A stretch of 64,000 nt of DNA from Geminicoccaceae bacterium (GTDB taxonomy: Bacteria > Pseudomonadota > Alphaproteobacteria > Geminicoccales > Geminicoccaceae). Where the stretch lies: assembly GCA_025999455.1 (NCBI GenBank), contig AP024683.1:379501-443500 (forward strand). The letters run 5' to 3'. A program made the position numbers and the translations under genes. Below, piece by piece: positions 43,353 through 52,075 of the stretch (the first letter of the stretch is position 1; each line of letters starts with the position of its first letter). The notes beneath the pieces were generated by a model. It worked only from the letters and a program-made list of their open reading frames with translations. It made no database searches and was not told the origin of the DNA.

Positions 43353-44168
43353 ATGACGGGAACGCTCGCCGGGCGCGTCGCACTCGTGACCGGCGCGGCG
43401 TCGGGGATCGGGCTCGCCACCGCCCGGGCGCTCGGGGCCATGGGCGCGGCGCTCGCCCTCGTCGACCTCGACGAGGCCAAGACCGCCGAGACGGCCGCCC
43501 GGCTCGAGCGCGAACTCGGCGTGCCGTGCCGCGGCGCGGCCTGCGACGTCGCCGATCCCGAGGCCTGCGCGCGGGCGCACGCGACGCTCGTCGACGCCCT
43601 CGGCCCGGTCTCGGTGCTCGTGAGCTGCGCCGGCATCAACGCCCAGCAAGTGAAGCCGCTGCACGAGCAGCCCTTCGATCTCTTCGAGCGGATGATCGCG
43701 ATCCACGTGCACGGCTCGGCGCGGATGGCAGCCCTCTGCATCCCGGCGATGCGGGCGCAGCGCTTCGGCCGGATCGTCCACATCAGCTCGATCCTCGGCC
43801 TCATGGCACTCCCTTGGCGGGCCGGCTACACGACCGCCAAGCACGCCCTCGTGGGCCTCACCCGAGCCCTCGCGCTCGAGAACGCCCGCTTCGGCATCAC
43901 CGTCAACGCGGTGGCCCCGGGCTACATCCTCACGCCCGTGCTCGAGGAGCGGATCCGCCAGGGGATCCTCGATTACGAGCGCTACGCCGAACGGACGCCG
44001 GTCGGGCGCTGGGGTCGGCCCGAAGAGGTCGCACGGGTGATCGCGTTCCTGTGCGAGCCGGCCTCGAGTTTCGTCACCGGGGCGGTCTGGCCGGTCGACG
44101 GCGGCTGGACGATGCGCGGCGATCCGGGCGACGATCTCGGGCCGCGCGAGGAGCGGACGGGAGGCTGA
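43353..44168 (+). CDS. Short-chain dehydrogenase/reductase
   Basis: 271 aa with the classical SDR motifs: NAD-binding [11 protein letters not shown], the Asp of [14 protein letters not shown], catalytic Ser in [10 protein letters not shown], and Tyr-x3-Lys in [11 protein letters not shown]. An Asp at the end of strand two (LVDLDEAK) favours NAD over NADP. ATG 43353 has GGGAGG upstream. Four bases separate it from the E1 alpha gene, so it probably oxidises or supplies the hydroxy or keto substrate of the following dehydrogenase complex. Confidence 0.85.
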   Translation: MTGTLAGRVALVTGAASGIGLATARALGAMGAALALVDLDEAKTAETAARLERELGVPCRGAACDVADPEACARAHATLVDALGPVSVLVSCAGINAQQVKPLHEQPFDLFERMIAIHVHGSARMAALCIPAMRAQRFGRIVHISSILGLMALPWRAGYTTAKHALVGLTRALALENARFGITVNAVAPGYILTPVLEERIRQGILDYERYAERTPVGRWGRPEEVARVIAFLCEPASSFVTGAVWPVDGGWTMRGDPGDDLGPREERTGG

Positions 44169-44172
44169 GGCG

Positions 44173-45162
44173 ATGGCGTCGATCGGCGGCAATCTCCCGC
44201 GCGAAGAGCTCCTCGAGATGTATCGGGGGATGCTCACGATCCGCCGGATGGAAGAGCAGCTCGCCCGCGACTGCGCCGCCGGCAAGCTGCCCGGGCCCGT
44301 CCACCTCTACGTCGGCGAGGAGGCGATCGCGGTCGGGGTGTGCCGCCACCTCTCCGAGCGCGATTGGATCACGAGCACCCACCGCGGCCACGGCCATTTC
44401 CTCGCCAAGGGCGGCGATCCGGCGCGGATGATGGCCGAGATCTACGGCCGCGCTGACGGGATCTGCGGCGGCTTCGGCGGCTCGATGCACGTGGCCGATT
44501 TCTCGAAGGGGATCATCGGCGCCAACGGGATCGTGGGCGGCGGGATCGCGCTCGCGGCCGGCGCCGCGCTCGCCGTCCAGCTCGACGGTGACGGCCGGGT
44601 CGCGGTCGCCTTCTTCGGCGACGGTGCGGCGAACCAGGGGGTGCTCGCGGAAGCTCTCAACGTCGCCGCGCTCTGGAAGCTGCCGCTCCTCCTCGTTTGC
44701 GAGAACAACGGTTTCTCCGAGTTCTCGCCGACCGCGACCGTGACCGCGGGCTCGATCGCCGAGCGGGCCCGGCCGTTCGGCTTACCCTCGGTCGAGGTCG
44801 ACGGCAACGACGTCGTGGCGGTGTGGCAGGCGGCCGACGTCGCGGTCCGGCGGGCGCGCGAGGGCCGCGGCCCGAGCCTGATCGAAGCGCGGACCTACCG
44901 TACCCGCGGCCACGTCGAGTACGAGGTGACCTTCATCACCGAGCCCTATCGCGACGAGGCCGAGGTCGAGGCATGGCGCGCCCGCGACCCGATCGACCGG
45001 TTGGCGCGGCGGCTGCGGGAGGAGGATCCCGCGGTCGAGGCCAAGCTCGCGGCGATCGCCGCGGCGGTCGAGGAGACGGTCCGCGCCGCCGTCCGCTTCG
45101 CCGAGGCGTCGCCCGAGCCCGACCCCGCCTCGGCCCGTGGGCACATGTTCGCGAACGCCTGA
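44173..45162 (+). CDS. Thiamine-dependent 2-oxoacid (acetoin/pyruvate-like) dehydrogenase E1 alpha
   Basis: 329 aa. The thiamine diphosphate motif begins FFGDGAANQG and ends with CENNGF 25-30 residues later. Other E1 alpha marks are THRGHGHFLAKGGD, GICGGFGGSMH and TYRTRGHVEYE. It resembles AcoA-type subunits that act on acetoin or pyruvate. It pairs with E1 beta 16 bases downstream and with a small lipoyl protein. Confidence 0.85.
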   Translation: MASIGGNLPREELLEMYRGMLTIRRMEEQLARDCAAGKLPGPVHLYVGEEAIAVGVCRHLSERDWITSTHRGHGHFLAKGGDPARMMAEIYGRADGICGGFGGSMHVADFSKGIIGANGIVGGGIALAAGAALAVQLDGDGRVAVAFFGDGAANQGVLAEALNVAALWKLPLLLVCENNGFSEFSPTATVTAGSIAERARPFGLPSVEVDGNDVVAVWQAADVAVRRAREGRGPSLIEARTYRTRGHVEYEVTFITEPYRDEAEVEAWRARDPIDRLARRLREEDPAVEAKLAAIAAAVEETVRAAVRFAEASPEPDPASARGHMFANA

Positions 45163-45178
45163 GCGAGGAGCGCGCGCC

Positions 45179-46162
45179 TTGGCCAGGAAGCGGATGATCC
45201 AGGCGATGAACGAGGCCCTCTTCGAGGAGATGGAGCGCGATCCCTCGATCGTGCTGTTCGGGGAGGACGTCAAAGCGAGCCTCTTCGGCGACACCAAGGG
45301 CCTCTGGAAGCGGTTCGGGCCCGATCGGGTGCGCGACACGCCGATCTCGGAAGCGTTGATCTCCGGCATGGCGGTGGGCTGCGCGGCGGCCGGCCGGCGC
45401 GTCGTCTGCCACATGATGTTCGGCAATTTCGTCTACACGGGCATGGACGCGATCGCCAACCAGGCGGCCAAGCTCCGGTACATGACGAACGGGCAGATCA
45501 GGCTGCCGATCACCTTCCTCGCGGTCTCGGGCGGCGGCCGATCGGCGGCGGCGCAGCATTCCGATGCGATCCACCCCGTGCTCGCCAATCTGGGCGGGGT
45601 GAAGATCGTCATGCCGGGCTCGCCGGCCGACGCGAAAGGGCTCTTGAAGGCGGCGATCCGCGACGACGATCCGGTCTTCTTCCTGCAGGCCGCGGGCCGC
45701 GGCGGCGAGCCCGGCGAGGTGCCCGAGGAGGACTACGTGATCCCGCTCGGGCAGGCGGCGATCCGCCGGCCGGGGCGCGATCTCACCCTCGTCGCGATCG
45801 GTGCCATGGTGCGCCCCGCTCTCAAGACGGCCGAAGCCCTCGCGGGCGAGGGGATCGAGGTCGAGGTCGTCGACCCGCGCACGGTAGTCCCGCTCGACCT
45901 CAAGACCATCCTGGGCTCGGTGCGGCGCACGGGCCGGCTCGTGATCGTCGACGAGGCGCGCGACACCTGCTCGGTCGCGAGCCACGTCGCGGCGCTCGTC
46001 GCCGAACGGGCGTTCGAGGCGCTGGTCGCCCCGATCCGGCGGGTGACCGTGCCCGATTGCTGCATCCCCTACGCGCCGGTCCTGGAGCGGGCAGTCCTGC
46101 CGAGCGTCGAGACGATCGAGCGGGCGGTGCGCGAAACCCTCGATTGGCGGAGGCCGGCTTGA
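45179..46162 (+). CDS. 2-oxoacid/acetoin dehydrogenase E1 beta
   Basis: 327 aa. Transketolase-type pyrimidine domain with VLFGEDVKASLFGDTKGL, DTPISEALISGMAVG and PITFLAVSGGGRSAAAQHSDA. The C-terminal transketolase domain includes VEVVDPRTVVPLDLKTI and DEARDTCSVASHVAAL. TTG 45179 is chosen for its GAGGAG site; ATG 45194 is an alternative. The stop overlaps the lipoyl-protein start (TTGA), which ties the two translationally. Confidence 0.85.
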   Translation: MARKRMIQAMNEALFEEMERDPSIVLFGEDVKASLFGDTKGLWKRFGPDRVRDTPISEALISGMAVGCAAAGRRVVCHMMFGNFVYTGMDAIANQAAKLRYMTNGQIRLPITFLAVSGGGRSAAAQHSDAIHPVLANLGGVKIVMPGSPADAKGLLKAAIRDDDPVFFLQAAGRGGEPGEVPEEDYVIPLGQAAIRRPGRDLTLVAIGAMVRPALKTAEALAGEGIEVEVVDPRTVVPLDLKTILGSVRRTGRLVIVDEARDTCSVASHVAALVAERAFEALVAPIRRVTVPDCCIPYAPVLERAVLPSVETIERAVRETLDWRRPA

Positions 46163-46401
46163 AGCTCGTCCTGAAGCTGCCGCGGATCTCCATGAACATG
46201 CAGGAGGGAACGATCGTCGCCTGGCGCGTGGCACCCGGCGATGCGTTCGAGGCCGGCGACGTCCTCTACGAGGTCGAGACCGAAAAGGTCACGAGCGAAG
46301 TCACCGCACCCTGCGCCGGCGTGCTCTCGGAGATCCTCGCCCCGGCCGGGACCGACCTCGAGGTGGGCGATCCGGTCTGCCGGATCGAGCCGCGCGGCTG
46401 A
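46159..46401 (+). CDS. Stand-alone lipoyl-domain protein
   Basis: 80 aa forming one biotinyl/lipoyl domain and nothing else. The modified residue is Lys43 in YEVETEKVTSEV; PRISMNMQEGTIVAWRVAPGD and the closing DLEVGDPVCRIEP are the standard flanks. A usual E2 has a peripheral-subunit-binding domain and an acyltransferase domain after this point; here the gene stops. No E2 catalytic domain or E3 gene is nearby. It should carry acyl or reducing equivalents for the E1 pair in trans. Confidence 0.82.
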   Translation: MKLVLKLPRISMNMQEGTIVAWRVAPGDAFEAGDVLYEVETEKVTSEVTAPCAGVLSEILAPAGTDLEVGDPVCRIEPRG

Positions 46402-46405
46402 AGGC

Positions 46406-47212
46406 TCAAGCCGAGGCGTAGAGGATCCCGGCCATCACGAGCCCGACGGCGATCCGGTACCAGCCGAACACTTCGAACGTGTGGCGCTGCAGCCAGCGCA
46501 AGAGACCTTCGACGACGATCATCGCGGTCACCATCGCGGCCGAAAAGCCGACGGCGATCGTCAGGAGATCGTCGGCCGCCAAGAGGGCCCGGTTCTTGTA
46601 GAGATCGTAGACGGTCGCGGCGAGCATCGTCGGGATCGCGAGGAAGAAGGAGAACTCGGCCGCGGCGCGCCGGTCGAGCCCGAGCAGCACGCCGCCCAGG
46701 ATCGTGGCCCCCGACCGGGACACGCCCGGTATCATCGCGAGGGCTTGGCAGAAGCCCACGGCCAGGGCGGTCGTGGGCGGAACGTCCTCGGCGCGTGCGA
46801 TCCGGACGGTCGGGCGCAGCCGCTCGATCACGAGGATCGCGACGCCGCCGAGCACGAGGGTCGTCACCACGACCCAGGGGGAGAAGAGGACACCTTTGAT
46901 GAACGAGTGGAACAGTGCGCCGAGCACCATGGCGGGCAGGAAGCCCAGGAGCAGTGCGAGGACGAAGCGCCGGGCAGCAGGGCTCGTGGGCAGGGCCGCC
47001 GCGACCCGCCACAGCCGGCGGAAATAGAGGATGCACACCGCGACGATCGCCCCCAACTGGATCGCGACCTCGAAGACCTTGCCCGGCGGCCCGGAGAAGC
47101 CGAGCAGCCAACCGGCCAGGATCAGGTGACCGGTCGAGGACACGGGAAGGAACTCGGTCAGTCCCTCGACGACGCCCAAGATCAAGGCGTGGAGCAGGGT
47201 CGCGTCGGCCAT
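46406..47212 (-). CDS. uppP: Undecaprenyl-diphosphatase
   Basis: 268 aa with about eight membrane helices. The BacA/UppP catalytic motifs are [17 protein letters not shown] and [16 protein letters not shown], with the Glu, Ser and Arg residues needed for phosphatase activity. It recycles undecaprenyl pyrophosphate for peptidoglycan and confers some bacitracin tolerance. It stands alone, converging with the lipoyl-domain gene four bases away. Confidence 0.92.
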   Translation of the reverse strand: MADATLLHALILGVVEGLTEFLPVSSTGHLILAGWLLGFSGPPGKVFEVAIQLGAIVAVCILYFRRLWRVAAALPTSPAARRFVLALLLGFLPAMVLGALFHSFIKGVLFSPWVVVTTLVLGGVAILVIERLRPTVRIARAEDVPPTTALAVGFCQALAMIPGVSRSGATILGGVLLGLDRRAAAEFSFFLAIPTMLAATVYDLYKNRALLAADDLLTIAVGFSAAMVTAMIVVEGLLRWLQRHTFEVFGWYRIAVGLVMAGILYASA

Positions 47213-47328
47213 CGGCCCTCCGGCGAGCGGCGATGCGCGGCACCGGCGGGAGCCGGCAGGTCGCGGCCCAGATCGAGCCTTCGACCCGCCGGGTCAAGGG
47301 GTGCGCGGAGCGCCGCGCGCGAAGAGCG

Positions 47329-47979
47329 TCAGATGCGCAGGATCGGGTTCAAGAGCCGGCCGAAGGGACCGGTGAGCTTGAGCGGCGCATCCGTGACGGC
47401 GAGGCAGAGGCAGTCCTCGTCGGCGACCGGGCTGTGATCGACGGTCGCATCCGCGATGACGAGGTCACCGCGGCGGTGCACACCCTGCACGTCGCGGAAC
47501 GATCCCTCGATCACGACCGTGATCTCGTGACCGCGATGGGTGTGCCGCGGAATACCCTTGCCGCCCTTGAGACGGATCAGCCGCGCCCGATAGCCCGGGG
47601 TGGCGATCGGCAGCTCGAACTCCATGGCCGGCCCGAGATTGCGCCAGGGCAGCCGCTCGAAGCCTTCGGGGGCGTAGGGGCGCAGCGGCTCCGGCACGCG
47701 GATGTCGCGGCGTTCGGCCGCGGTCGCGCGCGGCGCCTCGACACGTCGATCGTCCGCGCGGTCGAGCGCCCGCTCGAGCCGCTCCCAAGCATCCGCGCGC
47801 AACGGCACGGGCTCGATCGTCTCGAGGAGGGCCCCGCCCAGCGCGCGGTAGATCGCGTAGCGCCGCCGCCCCTCGGGCGAGAGGGCGAGATGGGTCCGCA
47901 CGACGAGATCCAGCGCCTCGGGCAGCGTCCCGGCGGCGTGGCCGAGCAACAGCTCGTCGAGGGTCAGACCGTCGCTCAC
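47329..47979 (-). CDS. chrR: ChrR-family anti-sigma factor with cupin domain
   Basis: 216 aa. The N-terminal anti-sigma domain (DELLLGHAAGTLPEALDLVVRTHL) keeps His of the zinc site, but the usual C-x2-C after the second His reads SPEG. The C-terminal cupin has the zinc-type ligands HTHRGHEITVVIEGSF and VDHSP. In Rhodobacter, ChrR holds RpoE inactive until singlet oxygen arrives. The GTG start overlaps the sigma stop (GTGA). Losing the two Cys may weaken zinc binding in the sigma-binding half. Family members without the pair may exist. Confidence 0.85.
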   Translation of the reverse strand: MSDGLTLDELLLGHAAGTLPEALDLVVRTHLALSPEGRRRYAIYRALGGALLETIEPVPLRADAWERLERALDRADDRRVEAPRATAAERRDIRVPEPLRPYAPEGFERLPWRNLGPAMEFELPIATPGYRARLIRLKGGKGIPRHTHRGHEITVVIEGSFRDVQGVHRRGDLVIADATVDHSPVADEDCLCLAVTDAPLKLTGPFGRLLNPILRI

Positions 47980-48563
47980 TCGCGGTCCTCCCCGAGCATC
48001 GCGCGCAGCTTGGCGAGCGCCAGCCGCAAGCGCGACTTCACGGTCCCGAGCGGCAAGCCGAGCTCGGCGGCGATCGCGCTGTGCGGTTTCTCCTCGAAAT
48101 AGAAGATCTTCAACAACTTCTTCTGTTCCTCGGGCAGGGTCTCGACCGCCCGCATGACCCGGACGCTCATTTGGTTCAGCTCGGCCACGGCATCGCTGCG
48201 CGGTGCCGGGTCCACCTCGAATTCGAGCTCCTCGGTCTCCGCGGTCGCCGGACGGTCGCGGCGCAGCGCGTCGATCCGCTTGTTGCGCGCGATCGTGAAG
48301 ATCCAGGTCGACACCGACGCCTTGGTGGCGTCGAACTGCGCGGCACGCCGCCAGATCGAGACGAACACCTCCTGCGTGAGGTCCTCGGCGGCCTCGTCGT
48401 CGACGCCAAGGCGTCGCAGATAGGCCTTCACCCGTGGACCGTAATAGTCGAAGAGGCGCCGGAACGCCTCGCGGTCGCGCGCGCTGGCGACGAGCGCCAG
48501 ATCGCGGATCCGCGCGCGCTCGCCGGCCTCCTCCTCGGAGCTCTCGCCGCGTTCCCCCGCCAT
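47976..48563 (-). CDS. rpoE: ECF sigma factor, group ECF11 (RpoE)
   Basis: 195 aa. Region 2 (FRRLFDYYGPRVKAYLRRLG, DLTQEVFVSIWRRA, STWIFTIARNKRIDALRR) and region 4 (LPEEQKKLLKIFYFEEKPHSAIAAELGLPLGTVKSRLRLAL) are complete. Pairing with a ChrR-type anti-sigma gene places it in ECF11, the singlet-oxygen and organic-peroxide response group. ATG 48563 is preferred to a longer start. A matching TGATCC/TAAG promoter upstream indicates autoregulation. Confidence 0.92.
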   Translation of the reverse strand: MAGERGESSEEEAGERARIRDLALVASARDREAFRRLFDYYGPRVKAYLRRLGVDDEAAEDLTQEVFVSIWRRAAQFDATKASVSTWIFTIARNKRIDALRRDRPATAETEELEFEVDPAPRSDAVAELNQMSVRVMRAVETLPEEQKKLLKIFYFEEKPHSAIAAELGLPLGTVKSRLRLALAKLRAMLGEDRE

Positions 48564-48666
48564 GCGCCCAGTCAAACGCCGCGCTCCTGGCGTGGCAAGC
48601 CCGGGCACTCGCAGCGAGATCGGGAACGATGATGCTTCTGCCGCCGTCATCCGCGCCTCTCGGTTG

Positions 48667-48696
48667 CGCTTACGGCCGGCGCGGACGAGCGGATCA
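48667..48696 (-). promoter_or_regulatory. Probable RpoE (ECF11) promoter of rpoE-chrR
   Basis: On the minus strand TGATCC (48696-48691), exactly 18 bases, then TAAGCG (48672-48667). As I recall, ECF11 promoters have TGATCC, 18 bases, TAAGA. It lies about 100 bases upstream of the sigma gene, in the right direction for autoregulation. Confidence 0.75.
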
Positions 48697-48719
48697 ATCG
48701 CGCGGTGGGCTTTCGCCGC

Positions 48720-49355
48720 TCATTTCGAGCTGCCGCCCTTGAGGAGCGCCACGAACCCCGCACCGAGCGCCAAGAGGAAGGCGGAGGCGATGCCGGTCGC
48801 GAGCGCGGAGACGAATTTCGCCTTCGCGGCTTCCCAAGCGCGCGCGAGCCGTACCGCGAGGCGCACCCCCTCGGAGTCCTCGAGGCCGAGGCGGATCATG
48901 AGCCGTTCCACCGCTCGCGAGACCGCGGCCTCGGCGGCCTCGGTGGCGAGCCGCTCGATCTCGGAAAGGATCTGGGTCCTACTCGCGGCGATCGTCTGCT
49001 GGACGAGCTGCTGTTGCTGGATGACCGTCCGCAACACGGTGAGCGCGTCGGCTTCGCTCCGGCCCCAGCCGCCGATCGCCTCGACTTGGCGCCGCAAGGT
49101 GTCGACCGACACCCCACTGCTCACCAGGATCGGCACCGGCCCCGCGAGCGCACCGAGCCGCAACAGCGCCGCCCCCCCGTTACCGTCGGGCAAATCGGTC
49201 GAGGCGACGATGACGTCCGGCCGCCACTCCGGGCGCTGCAGCTCGCGCTCGGCCTCGGCCACGGTCGCCACCACGCGGAGCTCGAAGCGCGAGCCGAGCG
49301 CCCGCTCCAGAGCCAGCGCCTTGACGGCGTCGACGTCGCACACGAGCAGGCGCAA
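48720..49355 (-). CDS. Degenerate receiver-domain protein with C-terminal membrane helix
   Basis: 211 aa. The first 120 residues look like a response-regulator receiver (LRLLVCDVDAVKALALERAL; PVPILVSSG). The phospho-acceptor position in VIVASTDLPDGNG is Ser, so phosphorylation is unlikely. A helical segment rich in Gln and Ala follows (TVIQQQQLVQQTIAASRTQILSEI), and the C-terminus is one membrane helix (FVSALATGIASAFLLALGAGFVALL). TTG 49355 has GAGGGAA upstream, and an AT-rich stretch with TTTACA and TATAAG (15-base spacing) may be its promoter. Function unknown. Confidence 0.65.
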   Translation of the reverse strand: MRLLVCDVDAVKALALERALGSRFELRVVATVAEAERELQRPEWRPDVIVASTDLPDGNGGAALLRLGALAGPVPILVSSGVSVDTLRRQVEAIGGWGRSEADALTVLRTVIQQQQLVQQTIAASRTQILSEIERLATEAAEAAVSRAVERLMIRLGLEDSEGVRLAVRLARAWEAAKAKFVSALATGIASAFLLALGAGFVALLKGGSSK

Positions 49356-49446
49356 GTGGGCGTTCCCTCGGGGTTTGCGATCCGCCCCGGCGGCGGCGAG
49401 ACGCACCTTATAAGGACTTCGAGCAGATGTAAAGGAATATTTACTT

Positions 49447-50703
49447 TCACGCCCGGTCGGGCCCGAGCCGCTCCACGAGCAGGCCCGCCTCGGCCAGATG
49501 GCGCTCGATCTCCCGGGCGTGCGCCCCGTTGCGGGTCTCGATCGTGAAGTCGACATCGGCCTGGCGCGCCGAGCGGCGGGAGAAGGCGCGCTGGTGCACG
49601 ACGTCGACGATGTTGCCGCGCGCTTCCGCGACGAGGGCCGCCGCGTGCGCGAGCCCGCCCGGGCTGTCGGGCAGCGTGACCCGGAGCCGCACCATGCGCT
49701 CGGAGCGGACCAGGCCGCGGAGGATGACGCCCGAGAGGAGCCGGCCGTCGATGTTGCCGCCGGACAACACGACGCCGACGCGGCGACCGGCGAACCGCTC
49801 GCGCAGCGCGTCGAGTGCGGCGATCCCGACCGCACCCGCGCCCTCGACGACGGTCTTTTCGATCTCGAGGAGGAGGACGACGGCCCGCTCGATCGCCGCC
49901 TCGTCGACCAGCGCGATCGCGTCGACCCGGCTCGCGATCGCCGCGAGCGTGAGCCGGCCCGGTGCCTTGACGGCGATGCCGTCGGCGATCGTTGCCCCGC
50001 CCGGGATCCCCGCCACGAGGCCGAGCCGAGCGAGCACGCCCGGATGGCTCGCCGCCTGCACCCCGACGACCTCGAGCTCGGGCCGGAGTGCCTTGGCGGC
50101 GATCGCGATCCCGGAGACGAGCCCGCCGCCGCCGATCGGGACGACGAGGACCTCGAGGTCGGGGACGGCAGCGAGCATTTCGAGGGCGATCGTACCCTGC
50201 CCGGCGATCACCGTGGGATCGTCGTAGGGGTGGACGAAGCTGCGCCCGAGACGCGCGCACAGCGCGTGGGCCTCGTCCGCCGCCTCCTCGACCGAGCCGC
50301 CGGCCAGGATCACCTCGGCCCCGAGCTTCTCGGTGTTGTCGATCTTCACGAACGGGGTGGCGAGCGGCATCACGATCGTGACCGGGATGCCGAGCCGGCG
50401 CGCATGATAGGCGACGCCCTGGGCGTGGTTGCCGGCCGACATGGCGACCACACCGGCCGCGGCGCGCGCGGGCGGGAGCTGCAAGAGGTGGTTGAGCGCG
50501 CCACGTTCCTTGAAGGAGGCCGTGTATTGCAGGTTCTCGAACTTGAGCCAGACGCGGCAGCCCAGGATCTCGCCGAGCGTCCGGCTCTCGAGGCAGGGTG
50601 TCTCGACGACCTGCCCCCGGATCCGCTCGGCCGCGGCGCGGATGTCGTCGAGATCGGGCAGCTCGGCGGGCGGGACGGCGGGCGCCCGACCCGCGAGCGC
50701 CAC
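49447..50703 (-). CDS. ilvA: Threonine ammonia-lyase (threonine dehydratase) with ACT domain
   Basis: 418 aa. A PLP-dependent fold type II enzyme. The cofactor Lys65 lies in ENLQYTASFKERGALN, the phosphate-binding loop is VVPIGGGGLVSG, and the C-terminal ACT-like regulatory domain runs from about 330 (VRLRVTLPDSPGGLAHAAALV to the end). It deaminates threonine to 2-oxobutanoate for isoleucine synthesis or catabolism. The one-ACT form and length fit the catabolic/TdcB-like group or short IlvA. GTG 50703 is chosen from the alignment start. It is divergent from purD across 73 bp. Confidence 0.88.
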   Translation of the reverse strand: MALAGRAPAVPPAELPDLDDIRAAAERIRGQVVETPCLESRTLGEILGCRVWLKFENLQYTASFKERGALNHLLQLPPARAAAGVVAMSAGNHAQGVAYHARRLGIPVTIVMPLATPFVKIDNTEKLGAEVILAGGSVEEAADEAHALCARLGRSFVHPYDDPTVIAGQGTIALEMLAAVPDLEVLVVPIGGGGLVSGIAIAAKALRPELEVVGVQAASHPGVLARLGLVAGIPGGATIADGIAVKAPGRLTLAAIASRVDAIALVDEAAIERAVVLLLEIEKTVVEGAGAVGIAALDALRERFAGRRVGVVLSGGNIDGRLLSGVILRGLVRSERMVRLRVTLPDSPGGLAHAAALVAEARGNIVDVVHQRAFSRRSARQADVDFTIETRNGAHAREIERHLAEAGLLVERLGPDRA

Positions 50704-50776
50704 GTACGGCGTGGTTGCCGGCGGGACCCCGGCCGCCCTATCTGACAGCGTCGTTCGTGGAGGCCGAGGTCCGGAC

Positions 50777-52075
50777 ATGCGGGTCCTCGTCGTGGGCTCG
50801 GGCGCGCGCGAACACGCACTGTGCTGGTCGCTCGCCGCGTCGCCGCTCGTCAAGACCGTGCTGTGCGCGCCCGGGAACGCCGGGATCGCGCGCGACGCCG
50901 AACTCGTCCCGATCGCTGCCGAGGCGGTCGACGAGCTCGTCGCCTTCGCGCGGCGCGAGCGGATCGACCTCGTCGTGGTGGGACCCGAACGGCCGCTCGT
51001 GCTCGGGCTCGTCGACCGGCTCGCCGAGGCGGGGGTGCGGGCGATCGGTCCGTCGGCCGCCGCGGCGCGCCTCGAAGGCTCGAAAGCCTTCACCAAGGAG
51101 CTCTGCGCCCGCCACGGGATCCCGACGGCGGCGTTCCGCGTGTTCGAGGCGCGCGAGCGGGACGCGGCCCGGACCTACATCGAAGCGCGGGGTGCGCCGA
51201 TCGTGGTGAAAGCGGACGGGCTCGCCGCCGGCAAAGGGGTGACGGTCGCCGCCACCGTCGAGGAAGCGCTCGCCGCCCTCGACGCGGCCTTCGACGGCGC
51301 CTTCGGCGAGGCCGGTGCGCGGGTCGTGGTCGAGGAATTCCTGGAGGGCGACGAGGCGAGCCTCTTCGCCCTATGCGATGGCCGCGACGCGCTCGTCCTC
51401 GGCACCGCGCAGGACCACAAGCGCGCCTTCGACGGCGATCGGGGCCCGAACACGGGCGGCATGGGTGCCTGCTCGCCCGCCCCGCCGCTCCCGCCGGCGA
51501 TGGTCGAGCGCGCGATGGCCGAGATCGTCCGGCCGACGCTCGCGGCCATGGCGGCCGAGGGCACGCCCTTCCGCGGCATCCTCTACGCCGGCCTCATGAT
51601 CGGACCCACAGGGCCGCGGCTCGTCGAGTACAATGTCCGGATGGGCGACCCGGAGTGCCAGGTCGTGCTGCCCCGCCTCATGACCGACCTCGGCCAGCTC
51701 CTGTTCGGCGCCGCCGACGGCATGCTCGGGCGGATGAGCGTCCGCTTCTACCCGACCCACACGCTCGGCGTCGTCCTCGCGACCCGCGGCTATCCGGGGC
51801 CGGTCGGTCGCGGGAGCGAGCTGCGCGGGCTCGAGGCGGCCGAGGCCGTGGAGGGCGTGCACCTGTTCCACGCCGCGACCCGGAAGGAGGGTGGAAGGTG
51901 GCTCGCCGACGGCGGCCGCGTCCTCACCGTCGTGGGCAGCGGGGCGACGCTCGCCGAGGCGCGCGATCGGGCTTACGCGGCGGTCGATCGGATCGATTGG
52001 CCCGAAGGTTTTTGCCGGCGCGACATCGGCTGGCGAGCGCTCGCCGCGTCGCCGGGCCCGGCCAGGGGCGGATGA
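50777..52075 (+). CDS. purD: Phosphoribosylamine--glycine ligase
   Basis: 432 aa, the full GARS length. N-terminal MRVLVVGSGAREHALCWSL; ATP-grasp segments include VVKADGLAAGKGVTVA, VVVEEFLEGDEASLFALCDG, AQDHKRAFDGDRGPNTGGMGA and EYNVRMGDPECQ. It makes glycinamide ribonucleotide in purine synthesis. Its stop overlaps the next gene's ATG (ATGA). Confidence 0.95.
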   Translation: MRVLVVGSGAREHALCWSLAASPLVKTVLCAPGNAGIARDAELVPIAAEAVDELVAFARRERIDLVVVGPERPLVLGLVDRLAEAGVRAIGPSAAAARLEGSKAFTKELCARHGIPTAAFRVFEARERDAARTYIEARGAPIVVKADGLAAGKGVTVAATVEEALAALDAAFDGAFGEAGARVVVEEFLEGDEASLFALCDGRDALVLGTAQDHKRAFDGDRGPNTGGMGACSPAPPLPPAMVERAMAEIVRPTLAAMAAEGTPFRGILYAGLMIGPTGPRLVEYNVRMGDPECQVVLPRLMTDLGQLLFGAADGMLGRMSVRFYPTHTLGVVLATRGYPGPVGRGSELRGLEAAEAVEGVHLFHAATRKEGGRWLADGGRVLTVVGSGATLAEARDRAYAAVDRIDWPEGFCRRDIGWRALAASPGPARGG

